Counted from the stretch's first letter, positions 12,893-22,156 are shown. The stretch: DNA of 23,456 nucleotides from Pseudonocardiales bacterium (GCA_030840415.1 JAVEEO010000069.1:1-23456); one strand, 5' to 3'. Notes: generated by a model not told the origin, from the letters alone. Made by a program: numbers and translations.

Positions 12893-13665
12893 GCTCGCTG
12901 TCACCGGCAGCCGCCGTCGGTCACGCCGGCCGGCTGTTCGCGCTGTTCCTCGACGTCGCCCGGCTGAGCGTCAAACGCCCGTTCCAGGGCCGGGAGTTCA
13001 TCCAGCAGGCCTGGTTCATCGCCAGCGTGACGATCCTGCCCACCGCGCTGGTGGCGATCCCGTTCGGCGCCGTCATCGCCCTGCAGTTGGGCACCCTGAC
13101 CCGGCAGCTGGGTGCCCAGTCCTTCACCGGAGCGGCCTCGGTGCTGGCAGTCATCCGGGAGGCGAGCCCGATCGTGTGCGCGCTGCTGATCGCCGGCGCC
13201 GGCGGCTCGGCGATCTGCGCGGACCTGGGCAGCCGCAAGATCCGCGACGAGATCGATGCCATGGAGGTGCTCGGCATCTCCCCGGTGCAGCGGCTGGTGG
13301 TTCCGCGGGTGCTGGCCTGCATGCTGGTGGCCGCGGCCCTCAACGGCCTGGTCAGCGTGGTCGGGGTGGCCGGTGGCTACTTCTTCAACGTGGTGCTGCA
13401 GGGCGGCACCCCGGGTGCCTACCTGGCCAGCTTCTCAGCACTCGCCCAGCTGCCCGACCTGTACGCCGGCGAGCTGAAAGCGGTGGTCTTCGGCCTGATC
13501 GCCGCGGTGGTCGCCTCGTACAAGGGCCTCAACGCCGGCGGCGGGCCGAAGGGCGTCGGCGACGCGGTGAACCAGTCGGTGGTGATCACCTTCCTGATGC
13601 TGTTCTTCGTCAACTTCGTGATGACGGCGGTGTACTTCCAGGTCGTCCCGCCGAAGGGGTCCTAG
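12889..13665 (+). CDS. yrbEA: Mce permease YrbEA (MlaE family)
   Basis: A 258-residue integral membrane protein of the MlaE/YrbE family with about five hydrophobic segments. The family signature is at about 119-141: RDEIDAMEVLGISPVQRLVVPR, the cytoplasmic coupling region that meets the ATPase. The end VNFVMTAVYFQVVPPKG is typical of YrbEA. With YrbEB it forms the inner-membrane permease of the Mce lipid importer. The GTG start at 12889 overlaps the mceG stop by four bases. The next gene follows by a one-base overlap, so ATPase and both permease subunits are translationally linked. Confidence 0.94.
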   Translation: MSSLSPAAAVGHAGRLFALFLDVARLSVKRPFQGREFIQQAWFIASVTILPTALVAIPFGAVIALQLGTLTRQLGAQSFTGAASVLAVIREASPIVCALLIAGAGGSAICADLGSRKIRDEIDAMEVLGISPVQRLVVPRVLACMLVAAALNGLVSVVGVAGGYFFNVVLQGGTPGAYLASFSALAQLPDLYAGELKAVVFGLIAAVVASYKGLNAGGGPKGVGDAVNQSVVITFLMLFFVNFVMTAVYFQVVPPKGS

Positions 13666-14507
13666 TGGCGAGCGCCGTCCTGACCTCGGCCCGGCGGGTG
13701 GCACGCCGCCCGGTCGAGGCGCTGGACACCCTCGGCGAGCAGCTGCTGTTCTACGTCAAGGCGCTGGCCTGGACGCCCCGGACGATCCGCCGGTACAAGA
13801 AGGAAGTGCTGCGGCTGCTGGCCGAGGTCACCTTCGGCACCGGCGCGCTGGCGGTGATCGGCGGCACCGTCGGCGTGATCGCCTTCCTGTCCTTCTTCAC
13901 CGGCACCGAGGTCGGCCTGCAGGGCTATGCCGCGCTCAATCAGCTCGGCGCCGGCCCCTTCACCGGCTTCATCTCGGCCTATTTCAACACCCGCGAGATC
14001 GCCCCGCTGGTGGCCGGGCTGGCGCTGTCGGCCACGGTGGGCTGCGGTTTCACCGCCCAGCTCGGCGCGATGCGGATCTCGGAGGAGATCGACGCCCTCG
14101 AGGTGATGGCGGTCCCGTCGCTGCCGTTCCTGGTGACCGCCCGGCTGATCGCCGGCTTCATCGCGGTGATCCCGCTCTATGTCATCGGGCTGCTGTGCTC
14201 CTACCTGTCCGCCCGCACCATCGCGACCCTGTACTACGGGCAGTCCACCGGCACCTACGACCACTACTTCCGGCTGTTCCTGCCGCCCACCGACGTGCTC
14301 TGGTCGTTCTTCAAGGTGCTGGTGTTCTCGATAGTGATCGTGATGACGCACTGCTACTACGGCTACACCGCCAAGGGCGGCCCGGCCGGGGTCGGGGTGG
14401 CGGTCGGACGGGCGGTCCGGACCGCCATCGTGGCCATCAACGTGATCGACTTCTTCCTGTCGCTGGCCATCTGGGGCGCCACCACCACCGTCCGGATCGC
14501 GGGGTGA
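13665..14507 (+). CDS. yrbEB: Mce permease YrbEB (MlaE family)
   Basis: A 280-residue MlaE-family permease. After a basic N-terminus (about 1-50), hydrophobic segments begin at about 55. The coupling signature RISEEIDALEVMAVPSLPFLVTAR is at about 137-160, and GYTAKGGPAGVGVAVGRAVR precedes the last helix. It pairs with YrbEA. GTG 13665 is chosen because it shares its G with the TAG stop of yrbEA (TAGTG) and gives the normal family N-terminus; the frame is open further upstream only as an overlap with yrbEA. mceA follows after four bases. Confidence 0.93.
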   Translation: MASAVLTSARRVARRPVEALDTLGEQLLFYVKALAWTPRTIRRYKKEVLRLLAEVTFGTGALAVIGGTVGVIAFLSFFTGTEVGLQGYAALNQLGAGPFTGFISAYFNTREIAPLVAGLALSATVGCGFTAQLGAMRISEEIDALEVMAVPSLPFLVTARLIAGFIAVIPLYVIGLLCSYLSARTIATLYYGQSTGTYDHYFRLFLPPTDVLWSFFKVLVFSIVIVMTHCYYGYTAKGGPAGVGVAVGRAVRTAIVAINVIDFFLSLAIWGATTTVRIAG

Positions 14508-14511
14508 TCCG

Positions 14512-15831
14512 ATGAGCGGCACGCGGGCGCGCACGGTCCGGGTCCGGTTGGCCGGCCTGGTGTTCCTGGCCGTGCTGGCGGGCCTGCTGAGCCTGTCGAT
14601 CGCGGCCTACCGGCAGGTGTTCACCAAGGTCCCCCTGGTCACCCTGGACACCGACCACACCGGAGCCCAGCTGCAGCTGCAGTCCGACGTCAAGCTGCGC
14701 GGCATCCCGGTCGGCACCGTTCGCCGCATCTCGACCTACAACGTGCCGGCCGGGCCCGGGCAGCAGCCCGAGACCCGGGCCCGGGTGACCCTGGCGCTGC
14801 AACCGGCCAAGGCGAAGCTGATCCCGGTCGGCGCCAGTGCGCTGCTGCTGCCCAAGACCCTGTTCGGCGAGCGCTACGTGGCGCTGCAGGTGCCCAACGA
14901 CCTGGCGCCGGCCCGGGCCCGGCCGGTCCGCTCCGGCGACACCATCTCGGCCGGCCGGGACGCGATCGAGGTCGAGCGGGTGCTCGACGACCTGTATCCG
15001 GTGCTGCTGGCACTGCACCCCGAGGACGTCAAGGTCACCCTGACGGCGCTGGCCACCGCGCTGCAGGGCCGTGGCAAGCAGTTGGGGGACAACCTGGCCG
15101 CGTTCAACGACTACCTGGTGAAGTTCAACCCCAAGGTGCCGACCCTGATCGACGACCTGGACAAGCTCGGCCAGGTGGCCACCCTGTACGACAGCGCGGC
15201 GCCGGACCTGCTGGCGAGCCTGGACAACCTGCAGACCACCTCGCGGACGATCAGCAGCCGGCCGCAGGCGCTGGACCAGCTGCTCAAGGCCGCGACCTCG
15301 ACCTCGAACGAACTCGACGGCTTCCTCAATGCCGACGGCGACTACCTGATCCAGCTGTCGGCGTCCTCGGCCCGGGTGCTGCGGGTGCTGGCCGACTTCT
15401 CGCCGGAGTACCCGTGCCTGGCCCAGGGGCTGACCGAGCTGGAGCCGCGGCTCGAGGACGCCTTCGGTGGCAAGCAGCCCGGCCTGCACATCACGCTGGA
15501 GTTCGTCAACAGCCGCGGCAAGTACGTTCCCGGCAACGAGCCGAGCTACCTCTCGGGTGCCGGCGGCCCGCACTGCTACGGCCTGCCGAGCCCGGCCAAG
15601 CCGTTCCCCGGCGTGAACTTCCCCGACGGTGCCCCGGCTGCCGGCCCGGCCTCGCTGCCCAGCGCGGACCGGGTGGCCTACCACGGCGGCGGGGTCGGCT
15701 CGCCCGCCGAGACCCGGCTGATCTCGGCGTTGCTGTCGGGCAGTTACGGCAACGACCCGGCGAAGGTGCCGGCGCTGGCCACCCTGCTGGCCGGTCCGCT
15801 GCTGCGCGGCAGCGAGGTGAAGGTCGGATGA
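14512..15831 (+). CDS. mceA: Mce family protein MceA
   Basis: A 439-residue Mce protein. One N-terminal membrane anchor lies at about 12-30. The MlaD/MCE domain at about 42-120 carries LQLQSDVKLRGIPVGTVR and the LFGERYVAL segment. A long helical region at about 130-330 contains QLGDNLAAFNDYLVKFNP and ISSRPQALDQLL. The C-terminal part has DFSPEYPCLAQGL at about 298-310 and a GPHCYGLP motif near 357, both typical of MceA. The six Mce proteins assemble as a hexameric lipid-binding ring and tunnel outside the membrane. ATG 14512 follows yrbEB by four bases. The ligand (steroid, fatty acid or other lipid) cannot be inferred. Confidence 0.93.
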   Translation: MSGTRARTVRVRLAGLVFLAVLAGLLSLSIAAYRQVFTKVPLVTLDTDHTGAQLQLQSDVKLRGIPVGTVRRISTYNVPAGPGQQPETRARVTLALQPAKAKLIPVGASALLLPKTLFGERYVALQVPNDLAPARARPVRSGDTISAGRDAIEVERVLDDLYPVLLALHPEDVKVTLTALATALQGRGKQLGDNLAAFNDYLVKFNPKVPTLIDDLDKLGQVATLYDSAAPDLLASLDNLQTTSRTISSRPQALDQLLKAATSTSNELDGFLNADGDYLIQLSASSARVLRVLADFSPEYPCLAQGLTELEPRLEDAFGGKQPGLHITLEFVNSRGKYVPGNEPSYLSGAGGPHCYGLPSPAKPFPGVNFPDGAPAAGPASLPSADRVAYHGGGVGSPAETRLISALLSGSYGNDPAKVPALATLLAGPLLRGSEVKVG

Positions 15832-15902
15832 CCGGCTCGCAGGCGCGCCGCGCAGCCGAGCGAACCCCCGATGGGCGCTCGGGCGAGGAGGTGAGGGCAT
15901 GA
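15828..15902 (+). CDS. possible 24-codon coupling ORF between mceA and mceB
   Basis: An ATG at 15828 overlaps the mceA stop (ATGA) and the frame ends at TGA 15900-15902, overlapping the mceB ATG (ATGA again). It would encode a hydrophilic, Arg/Glu-rich 24-residue peptide with no known family. The GAGGAGG site for mceB lies inside it. It most likely serves to keep ribosomes moving from mceA to mceB and need not be a functional protein. It may also be chance. Confidence 0.3.
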   Translation: MTGSQARRAAERTPDGRSGEEVRA

Positions 15903-16963
15903 GGGGCCTGCTCGCGCCGCTGGTCAAGCTGATCGCCTTCCTGGTGGTGACCGCGATGGCCACCTACGTCCTGGCGGCCACCATCACCAACGCCGGTTAC
16001 GGCAAGGCCACCAGCTACTACGGGCTGTTCTCCGACGCCACCGGCCTGCTGACCGGTGATGACGTCCGGGTGTCGGGGGTGCGGGTCGGTTCCATCCAGG
16101 GCATCAAGCTGATCCGCGACCCGAACGCGCCGGATCGGGCCAATGCCCCGTTCGTGGCCCAGGTCAGGTTCGACGTCTCCGACGACCGGCCGCTGACCAG
16201 CTGGGTGCGGGCCAAGCTGCGCTTTCGCAACCTGGTGGGCCAGCGCTACCTGGCGCTGGAGCAGGGCAGCGCGATCCCCGGGGTTCCCGAGACCCGGCTG
16301 AGGGCCAAGGCGGTGATCCCGCTCAGCCAGACCCAGAACGCGCTGGACCTGTCCACCCTGTTCGCCGGTTTCAAGCCGCTGTTCAGCGGCCTGGACCCGG
16401 ACGAGATCAACAGCCTGTCCATGCAGATCATCCAGACCCTGCAGGGTGAGGGCGGCACCGTCGACAACCTGCTGCGCCAGACCGCCGAGCTGACCTCGGC
16501 GGTGGCCGACAAGGACAAGGTGATCGGCGACCTGGTCGACAACCTGTCCTCGGTGCTGGACACCCTCGGCCAGCGCGACCAGAAGTTATCGGAGCTGATC
16601 GTGCAGTTGCAGCGCTGGGTTTCCGGCCTGGCCGCCGACCGCACCGTGATCGGCGACTCGATCACCGGCATCAACGACCTGGCCTCGGCGACCACCGGCC
16701 TGCTGGACAAGGCGCGCCCGCAGCTCAAGCAGGACGTCGAGGACCTGACCGGCCTGGCGCAGACGCTCAACGCCGGCAACACCATCATCGATGGCGTGCT
16801 GCAGCGGTTCCCGAACAAGATCGCCACCCTGACCCGGACGGCCACCTACGGCTCGTGGTTCAACTTCTACCTCTGCTCGATGGGCGGCACCGTCACGTTG
16901 CCGGGCAACATCGCGCTGACCCCGAGCCTGCCCACCCCGTTCCCGCCGGCCAGGTGCAGCTGA
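15899..16963 (+). CDS. mceB: Mce family protein MceB
   Basis: A 354-residue Mce protein with an N-terminal anchor at about 5-27. The MCE domain at about 36-115 contains FSDATGLLTGDDVRVSGVRVGSIQGI and RNLVGQRYLALEQG. A helical region follows with LSTLFAGFKPLFSGLDPDEIN, a segment conserved in MceB. The C-terminus includes GSWFNFYLCSMGG at about 319-331, also a MceB hallmark. It is one of six ring subunits of the importer. ATG 15899 has GAGGAGG at 15885-15891, the clearest ribosome binding site in the operon. The stop overlaps mceC as TGATG. Confidence 0.93.
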   Translation: MRGLLAPLVKLIAFLVVTAMATYVLAATITNAGYGKATSYYGLFSDATGLLTGDDVRVSGVRVGSIQGIKLIRDPNAPDRANAPFVAQVRFDVSDDRPLTSWVRAKLRFRNLVGQRYLALEQGSAIPGVPETRLRAKAVIPLSQTQNALDLSTLFAGFKPLFSGLDPDEINSLSMQIIQTLQGEGGTVDNLLRQTAELTSAVADKDKVIGDLVDNLSSVLDTLGQRDQKLSELIVQLQRWVSGLAADRTVIGDSITGINDLASATTGLLDKARPQLKQDVEDLTGLAQTLNAGNTIIDGVLQRFPNKIATLTRTATYGSWFNFYLCSMGGTVTLPGNIALTPSLPTPFPPARCS

Positions 16964-17997
16964 TGGCCGGCACGGGAAGATCGCCGAAGCTGAGGTCCGC
17001 ACCGCGCGGGCGCTCCTTCGGTTCCCGCAACCCGACCACCATCGGCGCCATCGGCCTGGTGGTGATCGCGGTGCTGCTGTGGGCTGCCTTCAACGCCGCC
17101 AAGCTGCCGCTCATCGGCGGCGGCACCCAGTATTCGGCGGTGTTCTCCGAGGCCTCGGGCCTAGTGCCCGACGACGAGGTGCGGATCGCCGGCGTGAAGG
17201 TCGGCACGGTCACCGGGGTGTCGCTCAACGGCCCGACGGCACACACCGTCAAGGTCTCGTTCCGGGTCAAGCACGCCTTCGTCGGCGACCGCACCGAGGC
17301 GATCATCAAGATCAAGACGGTGCTCGGCCGCAAGTACCTGGAGCTGGACTCCCAGGGCACCGCCAAGCAGGATCCGCACCGCCAGATCCCGCTGGCCCGG
17401 ACGCTGACCCCGTACGACGTCTACCCGGCCTTTGCCGACCTGACCAAGACCGTGGGCGCGATCGACACCAAGGCACTCGGGCAGTCACTGGAGACGATCG
17501 CCCAGACCTTCAAAGACACCCCCGCCTCGGTCCGTGCCACCCTGACCGGCCTGTCCCGGCTGTCGAACACCATCTCATCCCGCGACCAGGCGCTGCGCAC
17601 CCTGCTGGCCCGCGCCAACGCGGTGACCGGGGTGCTGGCCGACCGGGACGCCGAGATCGCCAAGCTGCTCACCGACGGCAACCTGCTGCTCACCGAGCTC
17701 AACGCCCGCCGCGAGGCGATCCGGACGTTGTTCCTGAACACCTCCAGCCTGTCCCTGCAGATCTCGGGCCTGGTCAGCGACAACTCCAAGACCCTCAAGC
17801 CCGCCCTGGACCAGCTGAAAGGGGTGCTGGACATCCTGGAGCGCAACCTCGACAACATCGACCGCGGCCTGGCCCTGCTCGGCCCGTTCTACCGGGTCTT
17901 CGCCAACACCCTCGGCAATGGGCGATGGTTCGACACCTACATCCAGAACCTGTCGGCGGCCGGCCTGCTCGGCACCCTGACCGGGACGGGGGAGTGA
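16963..17997 (+). CDS. mceC: Mce family protein MceC
   Basis: A 344-residue Mce protein. A basic cytoplasmic N-terminus (1-24) precedes the anchor at about 25-45. The MCE domain at about 56-130 holds FSEASGLVPDDEVRIAGVKVG and KTVLGRKYLELDSQG. Helical repeats follow, with LSNTISSRDQALRTLLARAN and GNLLLTELNARREAIRTLF. The end includes GPFYRVFANTLGNGRWFDTY at about 306-325, matching the MceC C-terminus. ATG 16963 shares its A with the mceB stop (TGATG). The frame is open further upstream only inside mceB. Same-operon order A-B-C supports the assignment. Confidence 0.92.
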   Translation: MAGTGRSPKLRSAPRGRSFGSRNPTTIGAIGLVVIAVLLWAAFNAAKLPLIGGGTQYSAVFSEASGLVPDDEVRIAGVKVGTVTGVSLNGPTAHTVKVSFRVKHAFVGDRTEAIIKIKTVLGRKYLELDSQGTAKQDPHRQIPLARTLTPYDVYPAFADLTKTVGAIDTKALGQSLETIAQTFKDTPASVRATLTGLSRLSNTISSRDQALRTLLARANAVTGVLADRDAEIAKLLTDGNLLLTELNARREAIRTLFLNTSSLSLQISGLVSDNSKTLKPALDQLKGVLDILERNLDNIDRGLALLGPFYRVFANTLGNGRWFDTYIQNLSAAGLLGTLTGTGE

Positions 17998-19181
17998 TGG
18001 GCGGACACGCGATGCCGCGGCGGATCTCCCGGCTGGTGGTGCTGGCGATCCTGGCCGCGGTGGTGCTGGGCGCGGTGGTGTTCGTGCTGCTGCCGGGCCG
18101 GAGCAAGACCGTGCAGGCCCGCTTCGAACGGGCCGTCGGCCTCTACACCGGCTCCGACGTCCGGCTGCACGGCATCAAGATCGGTTCCATCACCAAGGTC
18201 ACGCCGGACGGCGACGGTGTGCTGGTGCGGATGCGCTACGACAGCAAGATCGAGCTGCCGTCCTACCCGGACGACGCCAAGGTGGTGCGCGCGGCCATCA
18301 TCCCGCCGTCGCTGGTGTCCGACCGATACGTGCAGCTGGCCGACTTCGATTCCTGCACCACCGGCTGCCCGGTGCTGGGCAACGGCGCCGCGATTCCGAT
18401 GAACCAGACCGCGGCGCCGGTCGAACTCGACGACATCTACGCCGCGCTGGACAAGCTGAACGTCGCCCTCGGCCCGAAGGGGGCCAACTCCACCTCACTG
18501 AGCGCCAAGGGACCGCTGTCGGACCTGATCGATGTGAGCGCGGCCAACCTCGACGGCAACGGGGCGGCGCTGGGCAGCACGGTGGCCAACCTGGCCAAGG
18601 CGGTCCGGACGCTCGCCGACGGCCGGCAGGACCTGTTCGGGACGGTCAAGAACCTGCAGGTCTTCACCGACGCGCTGGTCACCAACGACGCCCAGGTGCG
18701 CAAGTTCAACGTCCAGCTCGACCAGGTGACCTCGGCCCTGGCCGAGGAACGGGGATCGCTGGCGGCGGCGCTGAGGAACCTCACCGTGGCACTGCGCGAC
18801 ATCGCCGGTTTCATCCAGACCAACGGCGACAGCATCCACGCCGACGTGGTCGGACTCAAGGACGTCGTAGGGGTGCTGAACAAGCAGAAGGCGGCCCTGA
18901 ACGAGGTGCTGGCGGTCGCGCCGGTGGCACTGTCGAACCTCAACCACACCTACAACTCCACCTCCGGCACGCTGGACACCCGGGACAACCTCGGTGGCAC
19001 CCAGAACCCGCTGGATCCGGCGGCCATCTGCGCCGCCCTGAGCGCCACCAAGAACCTGCCGGCCAGCGGCACCATCGCCGACACCTGCGCGGCCATCGCC
19101 AAGGTGATCGGCGGCCTGCCACCGCTCGGCGGCACGCCCAGCCTGCCGCCGATCGGCCTGCCGCCGCTGGGGGGCCCGTGA
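17997..19181 (+). CDS. mceD: Mce family protein MceD
   Basis: A 394-residue Mce protein. The N-terminal anchor is at about 11-33. The MCE domain at about 38-115 has FERAVGLYTGSDVRLHGIKIGSI and PPSLVSDRYVQLADF. A CTTGCPV segment at about 120-126 precedes a long coiled helical region (about 145-310). The tail from about 370 is Pro/Gly/Leu-rich with repeated LPPLGG and LPPIGL words, a common MceD ending. ATG 17997 overlaps the mceC stop as TGATG; in-frame GTG 17994 and ATG 18012 are alternatives. Pairs of cysteines near 342 and 359 may form a disulfide outside the membrane (inference). Confidence 0.9.
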   Translation: MGGHAMPRRISRLVVLAILAAVVLGAVVFVLLPGRSKTVQARFERAVGLYTGSDVRLHGIKIGSITKVTPDGDGVLVRMRYDSKIELPSYPDDAKVVRAAIIPPSLVSDRYVQLADFDSCTTGCPVLGNGAAIPMNQTAAPVELDDIYAALDKLNVALGPKGANSTSLSAKGPLSDLIDVSAANLDGNGAALGSTVANLAKAVRTLADGRQDLFGTVKNLQVFTDALVTNDAQVRKFNVQLDQVTSALAEERGSLAAALRNLTVALRDIAGFIQTNGDSIHADVVGLKDVVGVLNKQKAALNEVLAVAPVALSNLNHTYNSTSGTLDTRDNLGGTQNPLDPAAICAALSATKNLPASGTIADTCAAIAKVIGGLPPLGGTPSLPPIGLPPLGGP

Positions 19182-20311
19182 TGGCACGCGCGTCGACCAG
19201 CGGCGCCGGGCGGCTGGTCCGGGCCGTGGCGCTGGCGGTCACCGGTGTCCTCACCCTGGCCGGCTGCGGCTTCCACGGCCTGTACTCGGCACCGCTGCCC
19301 GGTGGCGCGGACCTGGGCAGCCACCCCTACCGGGTGCTGGTCGACTTCGCCGATGTCCTCGACCTGGTGCCGCAGTCCTCGGTCAAGGTCAACGACGTGA
19401 CCGTCGGCAAGGTGGAGTCGGTCAAGCTGGTCGGCTGGCAGGCCCAGGCGCAGGTGGTGGTCAACGGCGATGTCACGCTGCCCGCCAACGCCTACGCCCG
19501 GATCCGGCAGACCTCGCTGCTGGGCGAGAAGTTCGTGTCGCTGTCCTACCCGCCGGCCGGCGAGGTCAGCGACCCGGTGCCGCTGGCCCGGGCGCCGCAT
19601 GCCGGCTACGCCTACCCGCACATCGGGATAAACCGGACCGGCTCCACCCCCGAACTCGAAGCGGTGCTCGGCGCGCTGTCGCTGCTGCTCAACGGCGGCG
19701 GCCTGGAACAGATCAAGACCATCACCCACGAGCTGAACCTGACCCTGACCGGGCATGCGGCCGACATCCGCAGCCTGCTGTCCCAGGCCAGCCTGCTCAC
19801 CACCAGCCTGAACACCCAGAAGGGCCGCATCCTGCGGGCCATCGACAATCTCGACACGCTGGCCCGGACGCTCAACGACCAGAAGCAGGTGCTGGCCGGC
19901 GCCCTGGACACCATGCCGCAGGCGGTGAAGATCCTGGCCGATGAGAAGTCGCAGTTCGTCGCGCTGCTGCGCAGCCTGGACAACCTCAGCACCGTCGCGG
20001 TCCGGGTGATCGACGCCTCGCAGGACAACTTCGTCTCCGCACTCGCCAGCCTGGACCCGGTGATGACCCAGCTGACCCAGGCCGGCGAGGCGCTGCCCAA
20101 GTCGCTGGAGCTGCTGGCGACCTACCCGTTCCCGCGGACGTCGGTCAACGGCATCCGGGGCGACTACACCAACCTCTTCCTGACCGCTGACCTGAACCTG
20201 ACCGACCTGCTGGACAACCTGCTGACACCGCCGCCGGTGCCGCTGCCGGCCACCAGGCAGGCTGCCGGCGGGGCCCCGGTTCAGCTGCCCGAGCTGGGTG
20301 GGCGGCCATGA
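19181..20311 (+). CDS. mceE: Mce family lipoprotein MceE
   Basis: A 376-residue Mce protein with a lipoprotein signal peptide: a basic N-region, a hydrophobic core AVALAVTGVLTLAG and the lipobox LAGC with Cys29 as the acylation site. This is the standard feature of the fifth mce gene, called LprK in the mce1 operon of M. tuberculosis. The MCE domain at about 48-125 includes VPQSSVKVNDVTVGKVESV and TSLLGEKFVSL. The C-terminal part has LATYPFPRTSVNGIRGDYTNLF, also typical. ATG 19181 shares its A with the mceD stop; GTG 19178 would add one residue. The stop overlaps mceF by four bases. Confidence 0.93.
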   Translation: MARASTSGAGRLVRAVALAVTGVLTLAGCGFHGLYSAPLPGGADLGSHPYRVLVDFADVLDLVPQSSVKVNDVTVGKVESVKLVGWQAQAQVVVNGDVTLPANAYARIRQTSLLGEKFVSLSYPPAGEVSDPVPLARAPHAGYAYPHIGINRTGSTPELEAVLGALSLLLNGGGLEQIKTITHELNLTLTGHAADIRSLLSQASLLTTSLNTQKGRILRAIDNLDTLARTLNDQKQVLAGALDTMPQAVKILADEKSQFVALLRSLDNLSTVAVRVIDASQDNFVSALASLDPVMTQLTQAGEALPKSLELLATYPFPRTSVNGIRGDYTNLFLTADLNLTDLLDNLLTPPPVPLPATRQAAGGAPVQLPELGGRP

Positions 20312-21588
20312 TCCGGCGATCGACCAAGGTCCAGCTGCTGCTGTTCGTGGTGCTCTCGCTGCTGGGCATCAGCTACGTCGGCTTCAGCTACGTCGGCCTG
20401 GGCTCGACGCTGTTCGGCCCGACCGGCTGCACGGTGAGCGCCAACTTCCCGGACTCCGGCGGCATCTTCACCAACGCCGAGGTCACCTATCGCGGCGTCA
20501 CCGTCGGCAAGGTGGGGCAGCTGCACCTGCTCGACTACGCCGGCCCGGACGGCCGCCAGATCCGGGGCGTGCGGGTCGACCTCAACCTGGGCAGCTGTTC
20601 CAGGCCCGCGATCCCGGCCGACGCCCAGGCCTATGTCTCGGACCGCTCCGCGGTCGGCGAGCAGTACGTCAACCTCGAACCGTCCGGCAAGGACGGGCCG
20701 TACCTCACCGACGGGGCGGTGCTGCGCAAGGCCGGCCAGGTCCCGATCGCCACCCAGGTGCTGCTGCAGAACCTCGACGACCTGGTGTCCAACGTCGACT
20801 CGGCGAAGCTGAACGTCCTGATCACCGAGCTGGGCCAGGCCTTCGGCGGCCGCGGGCCGGACCTGCAGGCGCTGCTGGATTCCGGCGACCAGTTGCTGGC
20901 CCGGGCCCGGCAGGCCCTGCCCGAGACGCTGAAGCTGATCGACAACGGCCAGACGGTGCTCAAGACCCAGCTGGACTCCGGCTCGGCCATCAAGGGCTGG
21001 GCGCACAACCTGAACCTGCTGACCGCCCAGCTCAAGTCCAGCGACGCCGACCTTCGGACGCTGCTGGGCGACGGCCCCGGCGAGCTGGACACCGTGCGCC
21101 AGTTCCTGGCCGGCAACCGCTCCGACCTGGACCTGCTGCTGGCCAACCTCACCTCGGTCAACCAGATCCTGGTCTCGCACCTGGACGGGATCCGGACCAT
21201 CCTGGTGATCTACCCGTCGGCGGTGGCCGGCGGCTTCACCGTCACGCCGGGGGACGGCACCGCGCACTTCGGGGTGGTGTTGAACGTCGACGACCCGCCG
21301 TCCTGCCGGGCCGGCTACGGCGGCACCACAATCCGCAAGCCCAGTGAGACCGGCCCGAGCACCGTCAACACCGGCGCCAGATGCGCGATGCCGCGTGGCT
21401 CGGTGACCAGCGTGCGCGGTGCGCAGAACACCCCGGGTGGCGATCCGGTCACCACCGGTGGTGGGAGTACCGTCTTTCCGCGGGCGGCGGCCCGGCCTGC
21501 CACCGTCCAGCTCGGAGGGTCGATGGCCGGGGCGGGCCTGCTGGCCGACAACTCCTGGCTGCCGTTGCTCACCGGTGGCCTGCGCTGA
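20308..21588 (+). CDS. mceF: Mce family protein MceF
   Basis: A 426-residue Mce protein. The N-terminal anchor is at about 8-28. The MCE domain at about 40-130 contains FPDSGGIFTNAEVTYRGVTVGKV, the MceF-type start, and SDRSAVGEQYVNLEP. A helical section with LLDSGDQLLARARQALPETL follows. Later segments include IYPSAVAGGFTVTPGDGTAHF at about 301-321 and the cysteines of DDPPSCRAGY and ARCAMPRG. The C-terminal 50 residues are Gly/Thr-rich and end WLPLLTGGLR, which resembles the family's PW-[IL]-x-P-L-[LM] ending. ATG 20308 overlaps the mceE stop (ATGA). It is the last ring subunit of the operon. Confidence 0.92.
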   Translation: MIRRSTKVQLLLFVVLSLLGISYVGFSYVGLGSTLFGPTGCTVSANFPDSGGIFTNAEVTYRGVTVGKVGQLHLLDYAGPDGRQIRGVRVDLNLGSCSRPAIPADAQAYVSDRSAVGEQYVNLEPSGKDGPYLTDGAVLRKAGQVPIATQVLLQNLDDLVSNVDSAKLNVLITELGQAFGGRGPDLQALLDSGDQLLARARQALPETLKLIDNGQTVLKTQLDSGSAIKGWAHNLNLLTAQLKSSDADLRTLLGDGPGELDTVRQFLAGNRSDLDLLLANLTSVNQILVSHLDGIRTILVIYPSAVAGGFTVTPGDGTAHFGVVLNVDDPPSCRAGYGGTTIRKPSETGPSTVNTGARCAMPRGSVTSVRGAQNTPGGDPVTTGGGSTVFPRAAARPATVQLGGSMAGAGLLADNSWLPLLTGGLR

Positions 21589-21634
21589 GCTGCCGACCCG
21601 GCTCGAGCGGAGCGTACCGATCGAGGGAGTTCAG

Positions 21635-22156
21635 ATGACCCACCCGTCGCGGGCCGGCCTGCCGCGTGCCGTGCTGCTGGGGCTGGGCGTGGCGGTGGCC
21701 GCCCTGCTGGTGGTCGCCGCGGTGCTGGGCACCTTGCGACTGACCACGCGCGGCAGCGGCGCCGCCGGTCTCAGCTCGGCCGAGCAGGCCGCCGTCAGCG
21801 CCGCCCGGCAGGAGACGATCAACCTGCAGACCTACCGCCGGGCCAGCTTCGATGCCGACTTCGCCGCCGCGCTGGCCGGCCTGACCCCGGCCAAGGCCAC
21901 CCAGTGGCAGGCGAACAAGGCCACCCTCAAGGCCAAGCTCACCCAGCTCAAGCAGGACGCCGGCGCCACCGTGTCCGGTGCCGGCCTGGTCAGCTTCGAT
22001 GGCAAGTCGGCCCTGGTGGTGGTCGCCTCGGACACCCTGCGGATCGACGCGGCCGGCAAGACCACCACCGCCGCGCAGAACCGGTCCCAGGTGAGCATGC
22101 GGCTGGTCGGCGGAAAGTGGCTGATGGATGACCTGCAGTCGGTGTCGGTGTCATGA
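21635..22156 (+). CDS. Mce-associated membrane protein (Mas), first copy
   Basis: A 173-residue protein with one membrane helix at about 11-33 and an extracytoplasmic domain of the Mce-associated type (NTF2-like). The domain starts with SAARQETINLQTYRRASFDADFAAALAGLTP and ends in MRLVGGKWLMDDLQSVSVS, where strand-GGKWLMDDL is characteristic. Mas proteins lie at the end of mce operons and are thought to stabilise the complex. ATG 21635 has GAGGGAG at 21623-21629. It lies 46 bases after mceF and overlaps the second copy by four bases. Confidence 0.88.
   Translation: MTHPSRAGLPRAVLLGLGVAVAALLVVAAVLGTLRLTTRGSGAAGLSSAEQAAVSAARQETINLQTYRRASFDADFAAALAGLTPAKATQWQANKATLKAKLTQLKQDAGATVSGAGLVSFDGKSALVVVASDTLRIDAAGKTTTAAQNRSQVSMRLVGGKWLMDDLQSVSVS

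Noticed and set aside
14437..15963. 508-codon minus-strand frame opposite mceA
   Set aside because: mceA on the + strand has all family motifs; the antisense frame is a high-GC shadow.
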